In this document: positions 1 to 8,646 of the stretch, one piece after another
How positions within the stretch are numbered: position 1 is the stretch's first letter
How the letters are laid out: the number at the start of each line of letters is the position of its first letter
DNA from: M0108 sp044228695
Lineage (GTDB): Bacteria; Pseudomonadota; Gammaproteobacteria; Chromatiales; Chromatiaceae
Length of the DNA stretch: 18,395 nt
Direction of reading: 5' to 3'
Assembly (NCBI GenBank): GCA_044228695.1
Contig: JBGAUK010000071.1
Span: 1 to 18,395, forward strand
Notes under the pieces: generated by a model
Seen by the model: only the letters and a program-made list of their open reading frames with translations
Databases searched by the model: none
Told to the model about the DNA's origin: nothing
Made by a program: the position numbers and the translations under genes

Positions 1-74
1 CCAACGGCTCGTCCCCCAGCGAGGGCAAAGTACCCTATTATGTAGATCCCAATCCAGTAGTATCAGGCGATTGA
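1..74 (+). CDS. C-terminal end of an unidentified gene (partial)
   Basis: Frame 3 is open from the left edge to a TGA at 72-74 and gives about 23 residues ending in PYYVDPNPVVSGD. The tail is rich in Gly, Ser, Pro and Asp, as in a secreted or surface protein, and it lies 64 bp before the start of the next gene on the same strand. I do not recognise the family. Frame 2 is also open here but gives an Arg-rich, implausible peptide, so frame 3 is preferred. The fragment is too short to be sure that it is coding. Confidence 0.35.
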   Translation, partial: NGSSPSEGKVPYYVDPNPVVSGD

Positions 75-138
75 GAAGAGCTCCACGGCCGCAAGGCCAG
101 CTCCATGGCATGGGCATTAACTGGAACAGAGGGACACC

Positions 139-2184
139 ATGAAATATAAACCTATTTGGACTTTGATGGTTCTGGCCGTCGCTGGCGCCATGATGATCGT
201 CAGTTGCGGCGGGGACAACAAGGGCGGCCCGGCACCTTGGGACACCTCACCCTACGCCACGCGCATCTACATGCTGGCCGCGCAACAGGGGAACCTGACT
301 CCGCTGGACACCGCCGATGACGAGAGCTTGCCAGCCGCGGGTTCCGCGTGGCGGCTGACCCTGGAGGGCCTCAACCCCGGGGCCCTCTGGTACACGGATC
401 GTCCGGGCCGGGCCGTGGGCAACACGCCGCTGAAAGATTACGTGGACACCGTGTGGAGCCGGGTTTACGGGGATATCAATCCCAACGCGACGATTCAATT
501 CGACCTGGGCGCCCAGGGTGGACAGGAGGGGCTCTACATGGTGTTGTCCGCCCCCTCTTATGACGCCGCGTCCAACCGCATGAGTTTCCAGGCGGAAATG
601 CTGAACCACACCCTGGACCCGATGCCCGCCACCCCCCTGAATTTCTCCGAGGTCACGGTCAACGTGCTCAACAATGCCCAGGACGACCAGGAAGTCGTGT
701 CCTACATCCAGTACGCCGACGGGGCCGACCTCTATCCCACGGGCAGGGCGAATGAATTCCAGTTGGTGCTAAGCAACGTCGGCCCGGAGATGTTCTGGGT
801 GGATAACGCGCCGGGGCGCTATTCGGACCAGGCGCCCCTGTCCTACTTCTTTCCGCAGTGGGATTACCTGTTTGGCGACGACCCGCCCAACGCGGCCCTG
901 TTCGGGACCACGTCCGGCGGTGCCTTGAAACTCTTTTTCCTGACCCTGACCGAACCCCTCTTTGACGAGGCCCTGGGGCAGGTGACCTACACCGCCAAGC
1001 TCCTGGGGCAGACGTCCGGACCGGTAGAGACCCTCCATCGGGTCAATCTGAACATTGATTCGGGGACCTTTTCGCGCTTCCCCCTGCCAGGCAAGGGCAC
1101 GGCCTACCAGGCCTTCAGCAAGGGCTACGACCCCTCCACGGCCAACACCCATGTCATCTATTTCGGCAGCGACATCGCCCGCAAGCAAGTGGCATCGCTA
1201 TGGGGAACCCAGTCCTATCTTTCGGAAAGCTGCGCCCCCTACTGCCGGGACGACCTGAAAACCCTCACGGGCATGGGTATCAACCTGATCCGCCTCTATG
1301 ACTGGGACCCGCGCAACGATCACAGCCAGTTCCTGGATTACGCCCATAAGCTGGGGATCAAGGTGGTGGTGCCCATCAGCAACTGGCTGCCGCAGAACCC
1401 AGGGGCCTGGGATGCCCAAGTCCCCCTCTACTTCAAGTTCGGCAACTACGGCAACAGCACCGGAACCGACTGGCACCCGGCCGTGGCCGGCGTCATCATC
1501 TCCAATGAGCTGGACAACGATGACGCGGCATACAGCCAGGCCATTGGCCTGGTGGCACGCTTCCTCCAGGAGGCCGACAAACAGGGCTTCAGCACCAGTG
1601 TGCCCGTGGGCATACCTGTGACCTTTGTTCCCCGCGGCGCCCCCTACGGCCCGGGTGGTCAAAACATGCCGGGCTGGAACCAGTTCAGCAAGCTGTTGAC
1701 CGATCCCCGCACCGCGCCTTACCGGGACCGGCTGATGCTGTGCCCCAACACCTACAACTCCAAGGACTACCTCTTTACCAACGCGGAGAGCACGGGTCAG
1801 GGCTGGGTCCAGTTGACCTACCAGCAGTTCGGCGCCCCCATCCTCTTCACCGAAATCGGCTACAGCCGTGTCAAAAGCGATTACACCCCGGACTACATCA
1901 AGGATCAGTTAGAAGGGGTGCTGACCTACCAAAAGGCGCACCCGGAGCAAATTCTCGGGGCCTGCCACTTCCAGTTCTCGGACAAGGTCTGGAAACAGGG
2001 CGGTAATGATACGGAGGGCGCCTTCGGCTCCTTCACCCACGGCGCAATTCTGAAGCAAATTCAGACGGTACAGGGCGACTTCAGCTACTGGCCAGGCGAT
2101 CCGGCTATCGATTACGGCATCCTGACTATAGACAAACTGGAACCGACCTCGACCTACAATCCCGTGATCCAGGCCTATCAATAG
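139..2184 (+). CDS. Lipoprotein with duplicated N-terminal domain and GH17/GH72-like glycosidase domain
   Basis: This 681-residue protein probably acts on a beta-glucan-type polysaccharide at the cell surface or in the periplasm. A signal peptide (residues 1-22) ends in a lipobox (IVSC) with lipidated Cys23. Residues about 42-158 and 187-290 are two copies of one domain: both run through a WYTDRPGR / WVDNAPGR strand, a Y-x-GD-x-xPNA stretch and a closing beta segment. From about 320 a TIM-barrel-like region follows, with LTGMGINLIRLYDWDPRNDH and then GIKVVVPISNW, resembling the start of GH72 glucanosyltransferases. Glu457 (SNELDND) fits the acid/base and Glu572 (FTEIGYS) the nucleophile of clan GH-A. 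The start has GAGGG five bases upstream. Hydrolase versus transglycosylase cannot be decided from the sequence. The N-terminal domain is not one I can name; carbohydrate binding is a guess. Confidence 0.8.
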   Translation: MKYKPIWTLMVLAVAGAMMIVSCGGDNKGGPAPWDTSPYATRIYMLAAQQGNLTPLDTADDESLPAAGSAWRLTLEGLNPGALWYTDRPGRAVGNTPLKDYVDTVWSRVYGDINPNATIQFDLGAQGGQEGLYMVLSAPSYDAASNRMSFQAEMLNHTLDPMPATPLNFSEVTVNVLNNAQDDQEVVSYIQYADGADLYPTGRANEFQLVLSNVGPEMFWVDNAPGRYSDQAPLSYFFPQWDYLFGDDPPNAALFGTTSGGALKLFFLTLTEPLFDEALGQVTYTAKLLGQTSGPVETLHRVNLNIDSGTFSRFPLPGKGTAYQAFSKGYDPSTANTHVIYFGSDIARKQVASLWGTQSYLSESCAPYCRDDLKTLTGMGINLIRLYDWDPRNDHSQFLDYAHKLGIKVVVPISNWLPQNPGAWDAQVPLYFKFGNYGNSTGTDWHPAVAGVIISNELDNDDAAYSQAIGLVARFLQEADKQGFSTSVPVGIPVTFVPRGAPYGPGGQNMPGWNQFSKLLTDPRTAPYRDRLMLCPNTYNSKDYLFTNAESTGQGWVQLTYQQFGAPILFTEIGYSRVKSDYTPDYIKDQLEGVLTYQKAHPEQILGACHFQFSDKVWKQGGNDTEGAFGSFTHGAILKQIQTVQGDFSYWPGDPAIDYGILTIDKLEPTSTYNPVIQAYQ

Positions 2185-2189
2185 CCTCT

Positions 2190-2224
2190 CCGGCGGGTTC
2201 CTTGGGGGACAAGGGGCCCGCCGG
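2190..2224. terminator. Hairpin between convergent genes
   Basis: A 15-bp stem is formed by CCGGCGGG-TT-CCTTG paired with CAAGG-GG-CCCGCCGG, including two G-T wobbles, around a 5-base loop at 2205-2209. It starts 6 bases after the stop of the glycosidase lipoprotein and lies 44 bases beyond the stop of the opposing ppk2 gene. It could therefore end transcription from both sides. There is no clear T tract on either strand, so it may act as a barrier or mRNA 3'-end stabiliser rather than a classical intrinsic terminator. Confidence 0.55.
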
Positions 2225-2267
2225 CCATGCACAGGAAGGGGCCGAGACATTCACCCACCCGGGACCA

Positions 2268-3098
2268 TCAATAGACCTCGGGAATGAATCTAAAGGGATA
2301 ATCGGGCGACTTGTAGCGGTCCAGCTTCTTGCGATCCGGCAGTTTGACCTTCTCGTGGGGCACCTCCTCGTAGGGGATGCGACTCAGCAGATGGTGGATG
2401 ACATTGAGCCGCACCTGCTTCTTGTTTTCGGAATTGGCGACGAACCAGGGGGCCCAGGCGCTATCGGTGGCGGCAAACATCTCGTCGCGTGCCTTGGTGT
2501 AATCATCCCAGCGGCTATAGGACTTGAGATCCATGGGCGACAGCTTCCAAATCTTGCGGCCATCGTCGATACGCCCCTCCAGCCGGCGAGTCTGTTCCTC
2601 CGGACTGACCTCCAGCCAGTATTTGATGAGGATGATGCCCGAATCGACCATGGCACGTTCAACCAGGGGGGTCATCTTCAGAAATTTTTGGGCCTGCTCC
2701 TCGGTACAGAAGCCCATGACCCGCTCGACCCCGGCGCGGTTATACCAACTGCGGTCGAAGATGGCGACCTCGCCCGCCGCCGGGAGATGTCTCATGTAAC
2801 GCTGGGCATACATCTGGGTCTTTTCCCGTTCCGTCGGGGCGGGCAGCGCCACCACCCGGAAGACTCGAGGACTCACCCGCTCGGTGATCGCCTTGATGGT
2901 GCCGCCCTTGCCGGCCCCATCGCGGCCCTCGAAGACGAGGCACACCTTCAGCCCCTGGTGTACCACCCACTCCTGCAGCTTGACCAGTTCCACATGCAGC
3001 TTGGCCAGCTCCTTGTCGTAAAGCTTCCGGGTTAGCGGGGCAAGCGGTTCCTGAACGGGGGCCTGGATTTCTTCTTTCTTCTTCTTGTGTTTAGCCAT
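2268..3098 (-). CDS. ppk2: Polyphosphate kinase 2 (PPK2 family)
   Basis: A cytoplasmic enzyme of 276 residues that moves phosphate between polyphosphate and a nucleoside di- or monophosphate. The PPK2 signatures are clear: a lysine-rich start (MAKHKKKKEE), Walker A GRDGAGKGG at residues 58-66, the Walker B/lid segment FDRSWYNRAGVER at 114-126, and a C-terminal DYPFRFIPEVY close to that of single-domain PPK2 proteins. The start at 3098 is chosen because GAGG lies 8 bases upstream. The in-frame ATG at 3140 would add 14 residues but has no ribosome binding site. A sigma70-like promoter lies at 3193-3219. Substrate class (ADP or AMP phosphorylation) needs an alignment. Purple sulfur bacteria are known to store polyphosphate, which fits. 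It is divergent from thrE. Confidence 0.95.
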   Translation of the reverse strand: MAKHKKKKEEIQAPVQEPLAPLTRKLYDKELAKLHVELVKLQEWVVHQGLKVCLVFEGRDGAGKGGTIKAITERVSPRVFRVVALPAPTEREKTQMYAQRYMRHLPAAGEVAIFDRSWYNRAGVERVMGFCTEEQAQKFLKMTPLVERAMVDSGIILIKYWLEVSPEEQTRRLEGRIDDGRKIWKLSPMDLKSYSRWDDYTKARDEMFAATDSAWAPWFVANSENKKQVRLNVIHHLLSRIPYEEVPHEKVKLPDRKKLDRYKSPDYPFRFIPEVY

Positions 3099-3192
3099 GA
3101 TGGGAACCTCGATGTTCGTGTGCCTGAAGGGATTGGGCATCGGGAAGGTTATCGGGAGCGTTCGCGCCCTTCGCCTTACCAGCCTAAGGGAA

Positions 3193-3219
3193 ACTATAGA
3201 CCACCAGGGCCAGTGTCAA
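3193..3219 (-). promoter_or_regulatory. Candidate sigma70 promoter of ppk2
   Basis: On the minus strand a perfect -35 box TTGACA (3214-3219) is followed after 15 bases by TATAGT (3193-3198), which matches the -10 consensus at five of six positions. The spacer is 2 bases shorter than optimal. Transcription would begin near 3186, giving a leader of about 88 bases before the chosen ppk2 start at 3098. This is based on motif matching only. Confidence 0.45.
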
Positions 3220-3320
3220 CGTGAAGGATAAAGGGGGACTTGGCTCGCGGCTAGGGGTGCCCAGCCCTATACCGACCTACCCGCCCGCTCCAAAGTCGGC
3301 ACCGGGCGCGGGCCTTGCCC

Positions 3321-3326
3321 TATACT
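3321..3326 (+). promoter_or_regulatory. Possible -10 element of thrE
   Basis: TATACT on the plus strand matches five of six -10 consensus bases and stands out in a GC-rich gap. No good -35 box is found at normal spacing. If used, transcription would begin near 3333, which excludes the upstream ATG at 3315 as a start and supports 3426. Confidence 0.25.
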
Positions 3327-3348
3327 CCCCCGCCATGGTCGGCGCCGC

Positions 3349-3377
3349 GGACAAGGCCAGGTCCCAGGCCCTTGTCC
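3349..3377 (+). other. Inverted repeat in the thrE leader
   Basis: GGACAAGG (3349-3356) and CCTTGTCC (3370-3377) form an 8-bp stem, extended inward by CC/GG pairing with a one-base bulge, around a small loop. It lies about 50-75 bases before the chosen thrE start. It may be a leader hairpin or a repressor site; nothing identifies a ligand or protein. The rest of the 327-base gap between ppk2 and thrE (3099-3425) shows no other gene. Confidence 0.35.
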
Positions 3378-3425
3378 CGGTTACGCCCTTCGCTCCCCTG
3401 GTACCCCCTCTGGATAGATGATGCG

Positions 3426-4706
3426 ATGCTCAACACCGCCCCCACCCACTACAAGCCGCATCAATTCATCAATATTTATTTGCAACTTGGCAAATTGCTT
3501 TTCTTGAATGGGGCGACAATCCAGCGGGTCGTCGACAGCATCGGCGCCATGAAGAAGTATCTGGGCGGCGATGATCTGCAGGTCATGATTGCTTACGACG
3601 GCCTGGTGATCACCGACATTAACGGCAGGCACTTTCACACGCGCGTGGAAAGACGTAACACCTTTGTCGCCTTCAATATCGAGGTGCTCATCGAAGTCAG
3701 CAAATTGATCCGCAACCTGGCGGTCGAGCGTCCGACGATTATGGAGATCAAGCAACGTCTGGACGAAATTTCCAGGTTGCATTCAGCCCTGAGGGGTTGG
3801 GGCCTGCATCTTCTGGTAGGCCTGGTCGCCTTCGCCTTTGGTATTATCAACGGGGCCGACGCCACGGCCAGCGCGGCCATTTTTCCGGCGGCGATGCTCC
3901 TGAGCTTCGTCAAATCCAGCTTGCTGGCGCGCGGCCATAATCTCTACATGAGCGTGTTTCTTGCCGGGCTGACGGGGGTCCTGTTAGCCGGTTTTCTGGC
4001 GAGCCTGTTGGGCACCCGCACCGGCCTGGTGGCGATCATCGCCGTGCTGCTGCCACTTATCCCCGGTTTTCCCCTCATCAATGCTGGCTTTGATATTCTG
4101 CGTAATCACAACACGGTGGCTTGGGGCCGGCTGGCCTTTGCCGCCATGATGATCGTGATCCTGACCCTGGCCGCGAGCGTACCCCTCCTGGTGTTTTTCG
4201 ATGCCTTGCAGGTTGAAACGGCGCCGCAAATGGGCTATTGGCTCGTACGGCTCGCGGATGGACTCTTTGCCGGCCTGGCGGCGATGGGCCTGGGTCTCTT
4301 GTTCAATGTCCCCGGACGCTTCATCCCCCTGCTGGGTCTGGGCGCGATTCTGGCGCGCGGTCTGCGCACGGAGCTCATGGTTGTTGGCGGCATGGACATG
4401 GCGGTGGCGGCCTTTTTAGGCGCGGCGGCGGTGTCCTTGCTTATGTCGCTGATCGCACGGCGCGGCCACTTCCCGGCGGCGGTGTTCGCCCTGATTTGCG
4501 TGCTGCCGATGGTTCCGGGGTTCCTAGCGATCGATGGCTTAAACCATTTATTTTTGTTCACCCAATTGGCCCCGACGGCGGTACCCCCTGAAATGGCGGC
4601 GCATACCCTGCAGACCCTGCTGAAGACGGTCTTCACGGTCAGCGCCTTGGTGTTTGGCGTGATTTTCCCGGTATTTCTGATCGAGGGGCGCAGCCCGCGG
4701 GTCTAG
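3426..4706 (+). CDS. Threonine/serine exporter family protein (ThrE-like)
   Basis: An inner-membrane protein of 426 residues in the ThrE family, whose known members export threonine and serine by proton antiport. Residues 1-120 form the soluble N-terminal domain (DUF1212 type: LNGATIQRVVDSI, then VVDS..YDGLVITDI). About ten membrane helices follow, in two blocks that correspond to the separate YjjP and YjjB proteins of E. coli: about 127-258 and 275-417. Each block carries a proline-glycine helix motif (LLPLIPGFPLINA at 209-220 and VLPMVPGF at 359-366). The chosen start MLNTAPTH lacks a strong ribosome binding site. The upstream in-frame ATG at 3315 would add 37 Pro/Arg-rich residues unlike the family and overlap a possible promoter. 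The substrate is inferred from the family only. Confidence 0.88.
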   Translation: MLNTAPTHYKPHQFINIYLQLGKLLFLNGATIQRVVDSIGAMKKYLGGDDLQVMIAYDGLVITDINGRHFHTRVERRNTFVAFNIEVLIEVSKLIRNLAVERPTIMEIKQRLDEISRLHSALRGWGLHLLVGLVAFAFGIINGADATASAAIFPAAMLLSFVKSSLLARGHNLYMSVFLAGLTGVLLAGFLASLLGTRTGLVAIIAVLLPLIPGFPLINAGFDILRNHNTVAWGRLAFAAMMIVILTLAASVPLLVFFDALQVETAPQMGYWLVRLADGLFAGLAAMGLGLLFNVPGRFIPLLGLGAILARGLRTELMVVGGMDMAVAAFLGAAAVSLLMSLIARRGHFPAAVFALICVLPMVPGFLAIDGLNHLFLFTQLAPTAVPPEMAAHTLQTLLKTVFTVSALVFGVIFPVFLIEGRSPRV

Positions 4707-4806
4707 GTCGGGGACTTACCGGCATCTCTCACCGAACGCTGGCAGTCCTGAGGATCAGGGCCTGGGGTTCAAACCATTTAACTTGCGCCATAAGGAGCTT
4801 GAATCC

Positions 4807-7800
4807 ATGAGGCATCTGTTTCGCATCGGCGGTTTTCTGTCCTTCATCGGGATGATGTTCCTCAACGCCTTCGTGGACCTGGGCCACAAGATCATCATCC
4901 AGAACACCCTCTTCAAGACCTACGACGGCGATACCCAGATCCTGCTGACCGCCATCGTCAATGCCCTGATCCTGCTACCCTTCGTCCTCTTGTTTTCACC
5001 CTCGGGTTTCCTCGCCGACCGCTTCTCCAAGCCCAAGGTGATGCGCGTCTCGGCCTGGGCGGCGGTCATCATCACCCTGGGCATCACCGCCTGCTACTAC
5101 CTGGGCTGGTTCTGGCCGGCCTTCGCCATGACCTTCCTGCTCGCTGCCCAGAGCGCCATCTACTCCCCCGCCAAGTACGGCTACATCAAGGAACTGGTGG
5201 GCAACGAGACCCTGGCGACGGCCAACGGCTGGGTCCAGGCCACCACCACCACCGCCATCCTCTTCGGTATCTTCTTTTTCTCGGTGCTCTTCGAGCATTA
5301 CCTGAGCGGCATGAGCTACTCCACACCGGGAGAGGTGATGCACCTGATCGCCCCCCTGGGATGGCTGCTGGTCCTGGCCTCCCTGGCCGAGGCGGGCCTC
5401 TCCTACCGCCTGCCTCAGAAGCACGTCGTGGAAAAGATCACCTTCGATTGGGGCCAGTACCGGCGCGGCCGCTACCTGCGGGACAACCTCCACGCCGCCG
5501 CCAGCAACCGGGTGATCTGGCTGTCCATCATCGGCCTCAGCGTCTTCTGGTCCATCTCCCAGGTGATCCTGGCGGTCTTCCCGGCCTTCGCCAAGGAGAC
5601 GCTGGGGGAGACCAACACCGTGGTCATTCAGGGCCTGCTGGCCTGCTCCGGTCTCGGCATCATCCTGGGCTCCATCGTCGCCGGCAAGGTCTCGCGCGAC
5701 TACATCGAGACGGCCCTGATCCCGGTGGGGGCCATTGGCATCGCCATCGCCCTCTTCCTGGTCCCTGGCCTCCAGTCCTCCTGGGCCCATGCCTTCAATT
5801 TCCTCATGATCGGCGTCCTGGGCGGCTTCTTCCTGGTGCCCCTCAATGCCCTGATCCAGTTTAACGCTGGCGAGCAGGGCCTGGGCCGGGTGCTAGCCGC
5901 CAATAACTTCATTCAGAACATCTGGATGCTGGCCTTCCTGGGTGTCACCGTCGCCGCCGCCTATGTCGAGATCGGCGACGTCACCCTCATCCTCGGGCTC
6001 GCCCTGGTGGCTCTGATCGGAGCCCTCTACACCCTCTACCAACTCCCCCAGTCCCTGGTGCGGTTCCTCATTCGGCACCTGGTGGCCACCCGCTTCCGGC
6101 TCAAGGTCCTCGGCCTGGATAACCTGCCGGCCCAGGGCGGGGTCATGCTGCTCGGCAACCACATCAGTTGGCTGGACTGGGCCCTGGTGCAGATGGCCTG
6201 CCCGCGTCCGGTGCGCTTCGTCATGGAGCGGGAGATCTATGAGCGCTGGTACCTGAAGCGTTTCCTGGACTTCTTCGAGGTAGTGCCCATCTCCCGTGGC
6301 AGCAGCCGTCATGCCATCGCCACCCTGGCCCGGCTGCTGGAGGCGGGCGAGGTGGTGTGCATCTTCCCCGAGGGGACCATCAGCAAGAACGGCCAGGTCT
6401 CCGAGTTCAAGCGCGGCTTCGAGCTCTCGGCGCGCCAGGTCGCGGCGGGGACCAACGCGGTCCTGGTGCCCTTTTACCTGCGCGGCTTGTGGGGTACCTG
6501 GTTTTCCTACGCCACCGCCACCCTCCGCCGGAGCCGGGAGGAGGGCCGGTTAAGGGCAGTGGTGGTCGCCTTTGGTGAGCCCCTGCCCCTGGCGTCGAGT
6601 GCCGAACAGGTCAAACAGGCGGTCTTCGAGTTGTCCGTCACGACCTGGGAGGACTATGTCCGGGGCTTGCCCACCCTGCCGGTCAGCTGGCTGCGTACCG
6701 CCAAGCGGGCCCCGGGCCAGGTGACCCTGATCGAATCCAGCGGCACCCACCTGACAAATCGGCGACTGATCGCCGCCGTCCTGCTCTTCACCCGGCGCAT
6801 CCGCCGCCTGGCCCCGGAGCCCGCCCTCGGCATCCTACTCCCCGCCAGCAGCGCCTGCGCTATCGCCAACCTGGCGGGGCTCATGGCCGGCAAGCAGGTG
6901 GTGAATCTCAACTACAGCAGCCACCCGGATTCCCTGCGCGCCGCCATCGCCAGCGCCGGCATCCGGCATATCATCACGGCGGACCGTTTTCTGACCCGAC
7001 TCGCCGCCCGTGGCATCGACCTCGACGCCACCCTGAGCGAGGTCAGCCTGCACCCCATGGAGGCCCTGCGGGCCGACATCGGCAAGGTCGCCTCCCTGGG
7101 AATGCTCTTCCTGGCCGCCCTGCTCCCGGCCGGCGCCCTCTTCACCCTCTTCGGACGCCGCACCCAACCGGGGGACACCGCCGCCATCCTCTTCTCCAGC
7201 GGGAGCGAGGGCACCCCCAAGGGCGTGGAGCTGACTCATCGCAACATCATGGCCAATATTCGCCAGATCTCGGACCTGCTCAACACCCGGGCCAATGATG
7301 TCTTCATGGCCAATTTGCCCCCCTTCCACGCCTTCGGCCTCACCGTCACCACCTTCCTGCCCCTGGTGGAGGGCATCCCTATGGTCTGCCACCCGGACCC
7401 GACCGATGCTTTCGGCAGCGCCAAGGCCATAGCCCGCTACCGTGCCACCGTGCTATTCGGCACCTCCACCTTCCTGCGCCTCTACACCAAAAACCGCAAG
7501 GTCCACCCCCTCATGCTAGCTTCCCTGCGGCTGGTGGTGGCGGGGGCCGAGCGCCTGGCCCCGGACGTGCGCGAGGCCTTCATGCTCAAATTTCAGAAGT
7601 CCCTCTACGAGGGTTATGGGGCCACCGAGACCACGCCAGTGGCCAGCGTCAATGTCCCGGACACCCTGGATACGGATAACTGGAAGATTCAGACCGGCTC
7701 CCGCCCCGGCACCGTGGGCCTGCCCCTGCCCGGCACCAGCTTCCGCATCGTGGACCCGGTCACCCTGGAGACCCTGAACCCGAGCGAGGACGGCCTCATC

Positions 7801-8262
7801 CTCATCGGCGGAGTGCAGGTCATGAAGGGCTATCTGCAGGACCCGGAGAAAACCGCGGCGGCGGTGGTCGAGTTGGATGGCATGCGCTGGTATAAAACGG
7901 GTGACAAGGGCCACCTGGACGCGGACGGCTTCCTGACCATCGTGGACCGTTACTCGCGCTTCGCCAAGGTCGGCGGCGAGATGATCAGCCTGGGGGCGGT
8001 GGAGGAACAGGTGCGGCGGGTCCTGGCGCAGCCGGAGCTGGAACTGGCCGCGGTCAACATTCCCGACGAGCGTAAGGGCGAACAGATCCTGCTGCTGGTA
8101 GCCGCGGACCTGGACCCAGAGGCCCTGCGCCGGTCCCTATTGACCGCCGGCGTCAACCCCCTGAGCATCCCCGCCGAGGTGCGCCGGGTGGACGCCATCC
8201 CCAAGCTCGGCACTGGCAAGACCGACTTCGGCGGGGTCAAGCGCCTAGCCCTGGCGGGCTAG
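4807..8262 (+). CDS. aas: LplT-like transporter / PlsC acyltransferase / acyl-ACP synthetase fusion (Aas-type)
   Basis: This 1151-residue inner-membrane protein joins the lysophospholipid repair pathway in one chain. Residues 1 to about 410 are a 12-helix MFS domain like LplT, which flips lysophospholipid inward, with the loop GFLADRFSKPKVMR. About 430-620 is a PlsC-like acyltransferase with the HX4D motif (His452, Asp457) and FPEGT at 520-524. About 640-1145 is an AMP-forming acyl-ACP synthetase: P-loop SSGSEGTPKG from 797, GYGATET at 936-942, YKTGD at 1029-1033, and the C-terminal lysine Lys1138 in GTGKTDFG. All catalytic motifs are intact. E. coli has the transporter apart from Aas. The start at 4807 is set by AAGGAG nine bases upstream; an in-frame TTG at 4783 is less likely. 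It appears to be transcribed alone. Confidence 0.93.
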   Translation: MRHLFRIGGFLSFIGMMFLNAFVDLGHKIIIQNTLFKTYDGDTQILLTAIVNALILLPFVLLFSPSGFLADRFSKPKVMRVSAWAAVIITLGITACYYLGWFWPAFAMTFLLAAQSAIYSPAKYGYIKELVGNETLATANGWVQATTTTAILFGIFFFSVLFEHYLSGMSYSTPGEVMHLIAPLGWLLVLASLAEAGLSYRLPQKHVVEKITFDWGQYRRGRYLRDNLHAAASNRVIWLSIIGLSVFWSISQVILAVFPAFAKETLGETNTVVIQGLLACSGLGIILGSIVAGKVSRDYIETALIPVGAIGIAIALFLVPGLQSSWAHAFNFLMIGVLGGFFLVPLNALIQFNAGEQGLGRVLAANNFIQNIWMLAFLGVTVAAAYVEIGDVTLILGLALVALIGALYTLYQLPQSLVRFLIRHLVATRFRLKVLGLDNLPAQGGVMLLGNHISWLDWALVQMACPRPVRFVMEREIYERWYLKRFLDFFEVVPISRGSSRHAIATLARLLEAGEVVCIFPEGTISKNGQVSEFKRGFELSARQVAAGTNAVLVPFYLRGLWGTWFSYATATLRRSREEGRLRAVVVAFGEPLPLASSAEQVKQAVFELSVTTWEDYVRGLPTLPVSWLRTAKRAPGQVTLIESSGTHLTNRRLIAAVLLFTRRIRRLAPEPALGILLPASSACAIANLAGLMAGKQVVNLNYSSHPDSLRAAIASAGIRHIITADRFLTRLAARGIDLDATLSEVSLHPMEALRADIGKVASLGMLFLAALLPAGALFTLFGRRTQPGDTAAILFSSGSEGTPKGVELTHRNIMANIRQISDLLNTRANDVFMANLPPFHAFGLTVTTFLPLVEGIPMVCHPDPTDAFGSAKAIARYRATVLFGTSTFLRLYTKNRKVHPLMLASLRLVVAGAERLAPDVREAFMLKFQKSLYEGYGATETTPVASVNVPDTLDTDNWKIQTGSRPGTVGLPLPGTSFRIVDPVTLETLNPSEDGLILIGGVQVMKGYLQDPEKTAAAVVELDGMRWYKTGDKGHLDADGFLTIVDRYSRFAKVGGEMISLGAVEEQVRRVLAQPELELAAVNIPDERKGEQILLLVAADLDPEALRRSLLTAGVNPLSIPAEVRRVDAIPKLGTGKTDFGGVKRLALAG

Positions 8263-8277
8263 GCACGGGGCGTAGCG

Positions 8278-8589
8278 CTACTTGCGCCGCATGGCATTCT
8301 TCACCGAGGTCACGCCGGGGACCTCGGTCGCCAGCTTGACCGCCTTGTCGATGTTCTTTTGCGACCTGACAAAGCCACTCAATTGCACCACGCCCTTATA
8401 GGTTTCGACGTTGATCTCCGCCGACTTGAGCGCTGGGTCGGCGAAGATTGCGGACTTAACCTTGGCGGTAATGACGGTGTCATCTACATATTGCCCGGTT
8501 CCCTCCTGGGTCGGAGTCTCGGCGCAGCCCAGCAGTGAGGTGAGCAGGATAACGAAGAAAACGGTGGTGAAACGATGGATCAGTCTCAT
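8278..8589 (-). CDS. BON-domain lipoprotein (OsmY-like)
   Basis: A 103-residue protein with a signal peptide ending in the lipobox LLGC (Cys22), so it is probably anchored in the outer membrane facing the periplasm. Residues about 35-102 form a single BON domain (DDTVITAKVKSAIF, then GVVQLSGFV and VPGVTSVKNAM). BON domains are thought to bind phospholipid or other envelope surfaces, and OsmY-type proteins are induced by osmotic stress. GGAG lies eight bases before the start. The stop is only 15 bases from the end of the convergent aas fusion. It is the last of three closely spaced minus-strand stress-type genes, 57 bases after the coiled-coil gene, and is probably cotranscribed with it. Confidence 0.88.
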   Translation of the reverse strand: MRLIHRFTTVFFVILLTSLLGCAETPTQEGTGQYVDDTVITAKVKSAIFADPALKSAEINVETYKGVVQLSGFVRSQKNIDKAVKLATEVPGVTSVKNAMRRK

Positions 8590-8620
8590 GGTGATACTCC
8601 GGGTAAAGGATGGGTCGGGT

Positions 8621-8634
8621 GGATGGATGGATGG
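8621..8634. repeat. Short GGAT tandem repeat
   Basis: Three and a half copies of GGAT lie in the 57-base gap between the coiled-coil gene and the BON gene, 32-45 bases upstream of the BON start. The tract is short. It could vary in length by slippage but lies outside the ribosome binding site, so a regulatory role is doubtful. Confidence 0.5.
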
Positions 8635-8646
8635 CCAGGCGTCAGA

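Noticed and set aside
2202..3035. 277-codon plus-strand frame opposite ppk2
   Set aside because: The minus strand carries unmistakable PPK2 motifs; the plus-strand product has no recognisable domain and starts inside the hairpin.
3315..3425. 37-residue N-terminal extension of the ThrE-like protein
   Set aside because: It is Pro/Arg-rich, unlike the family, and overlaps a possible -10 box and a leader hairpin.
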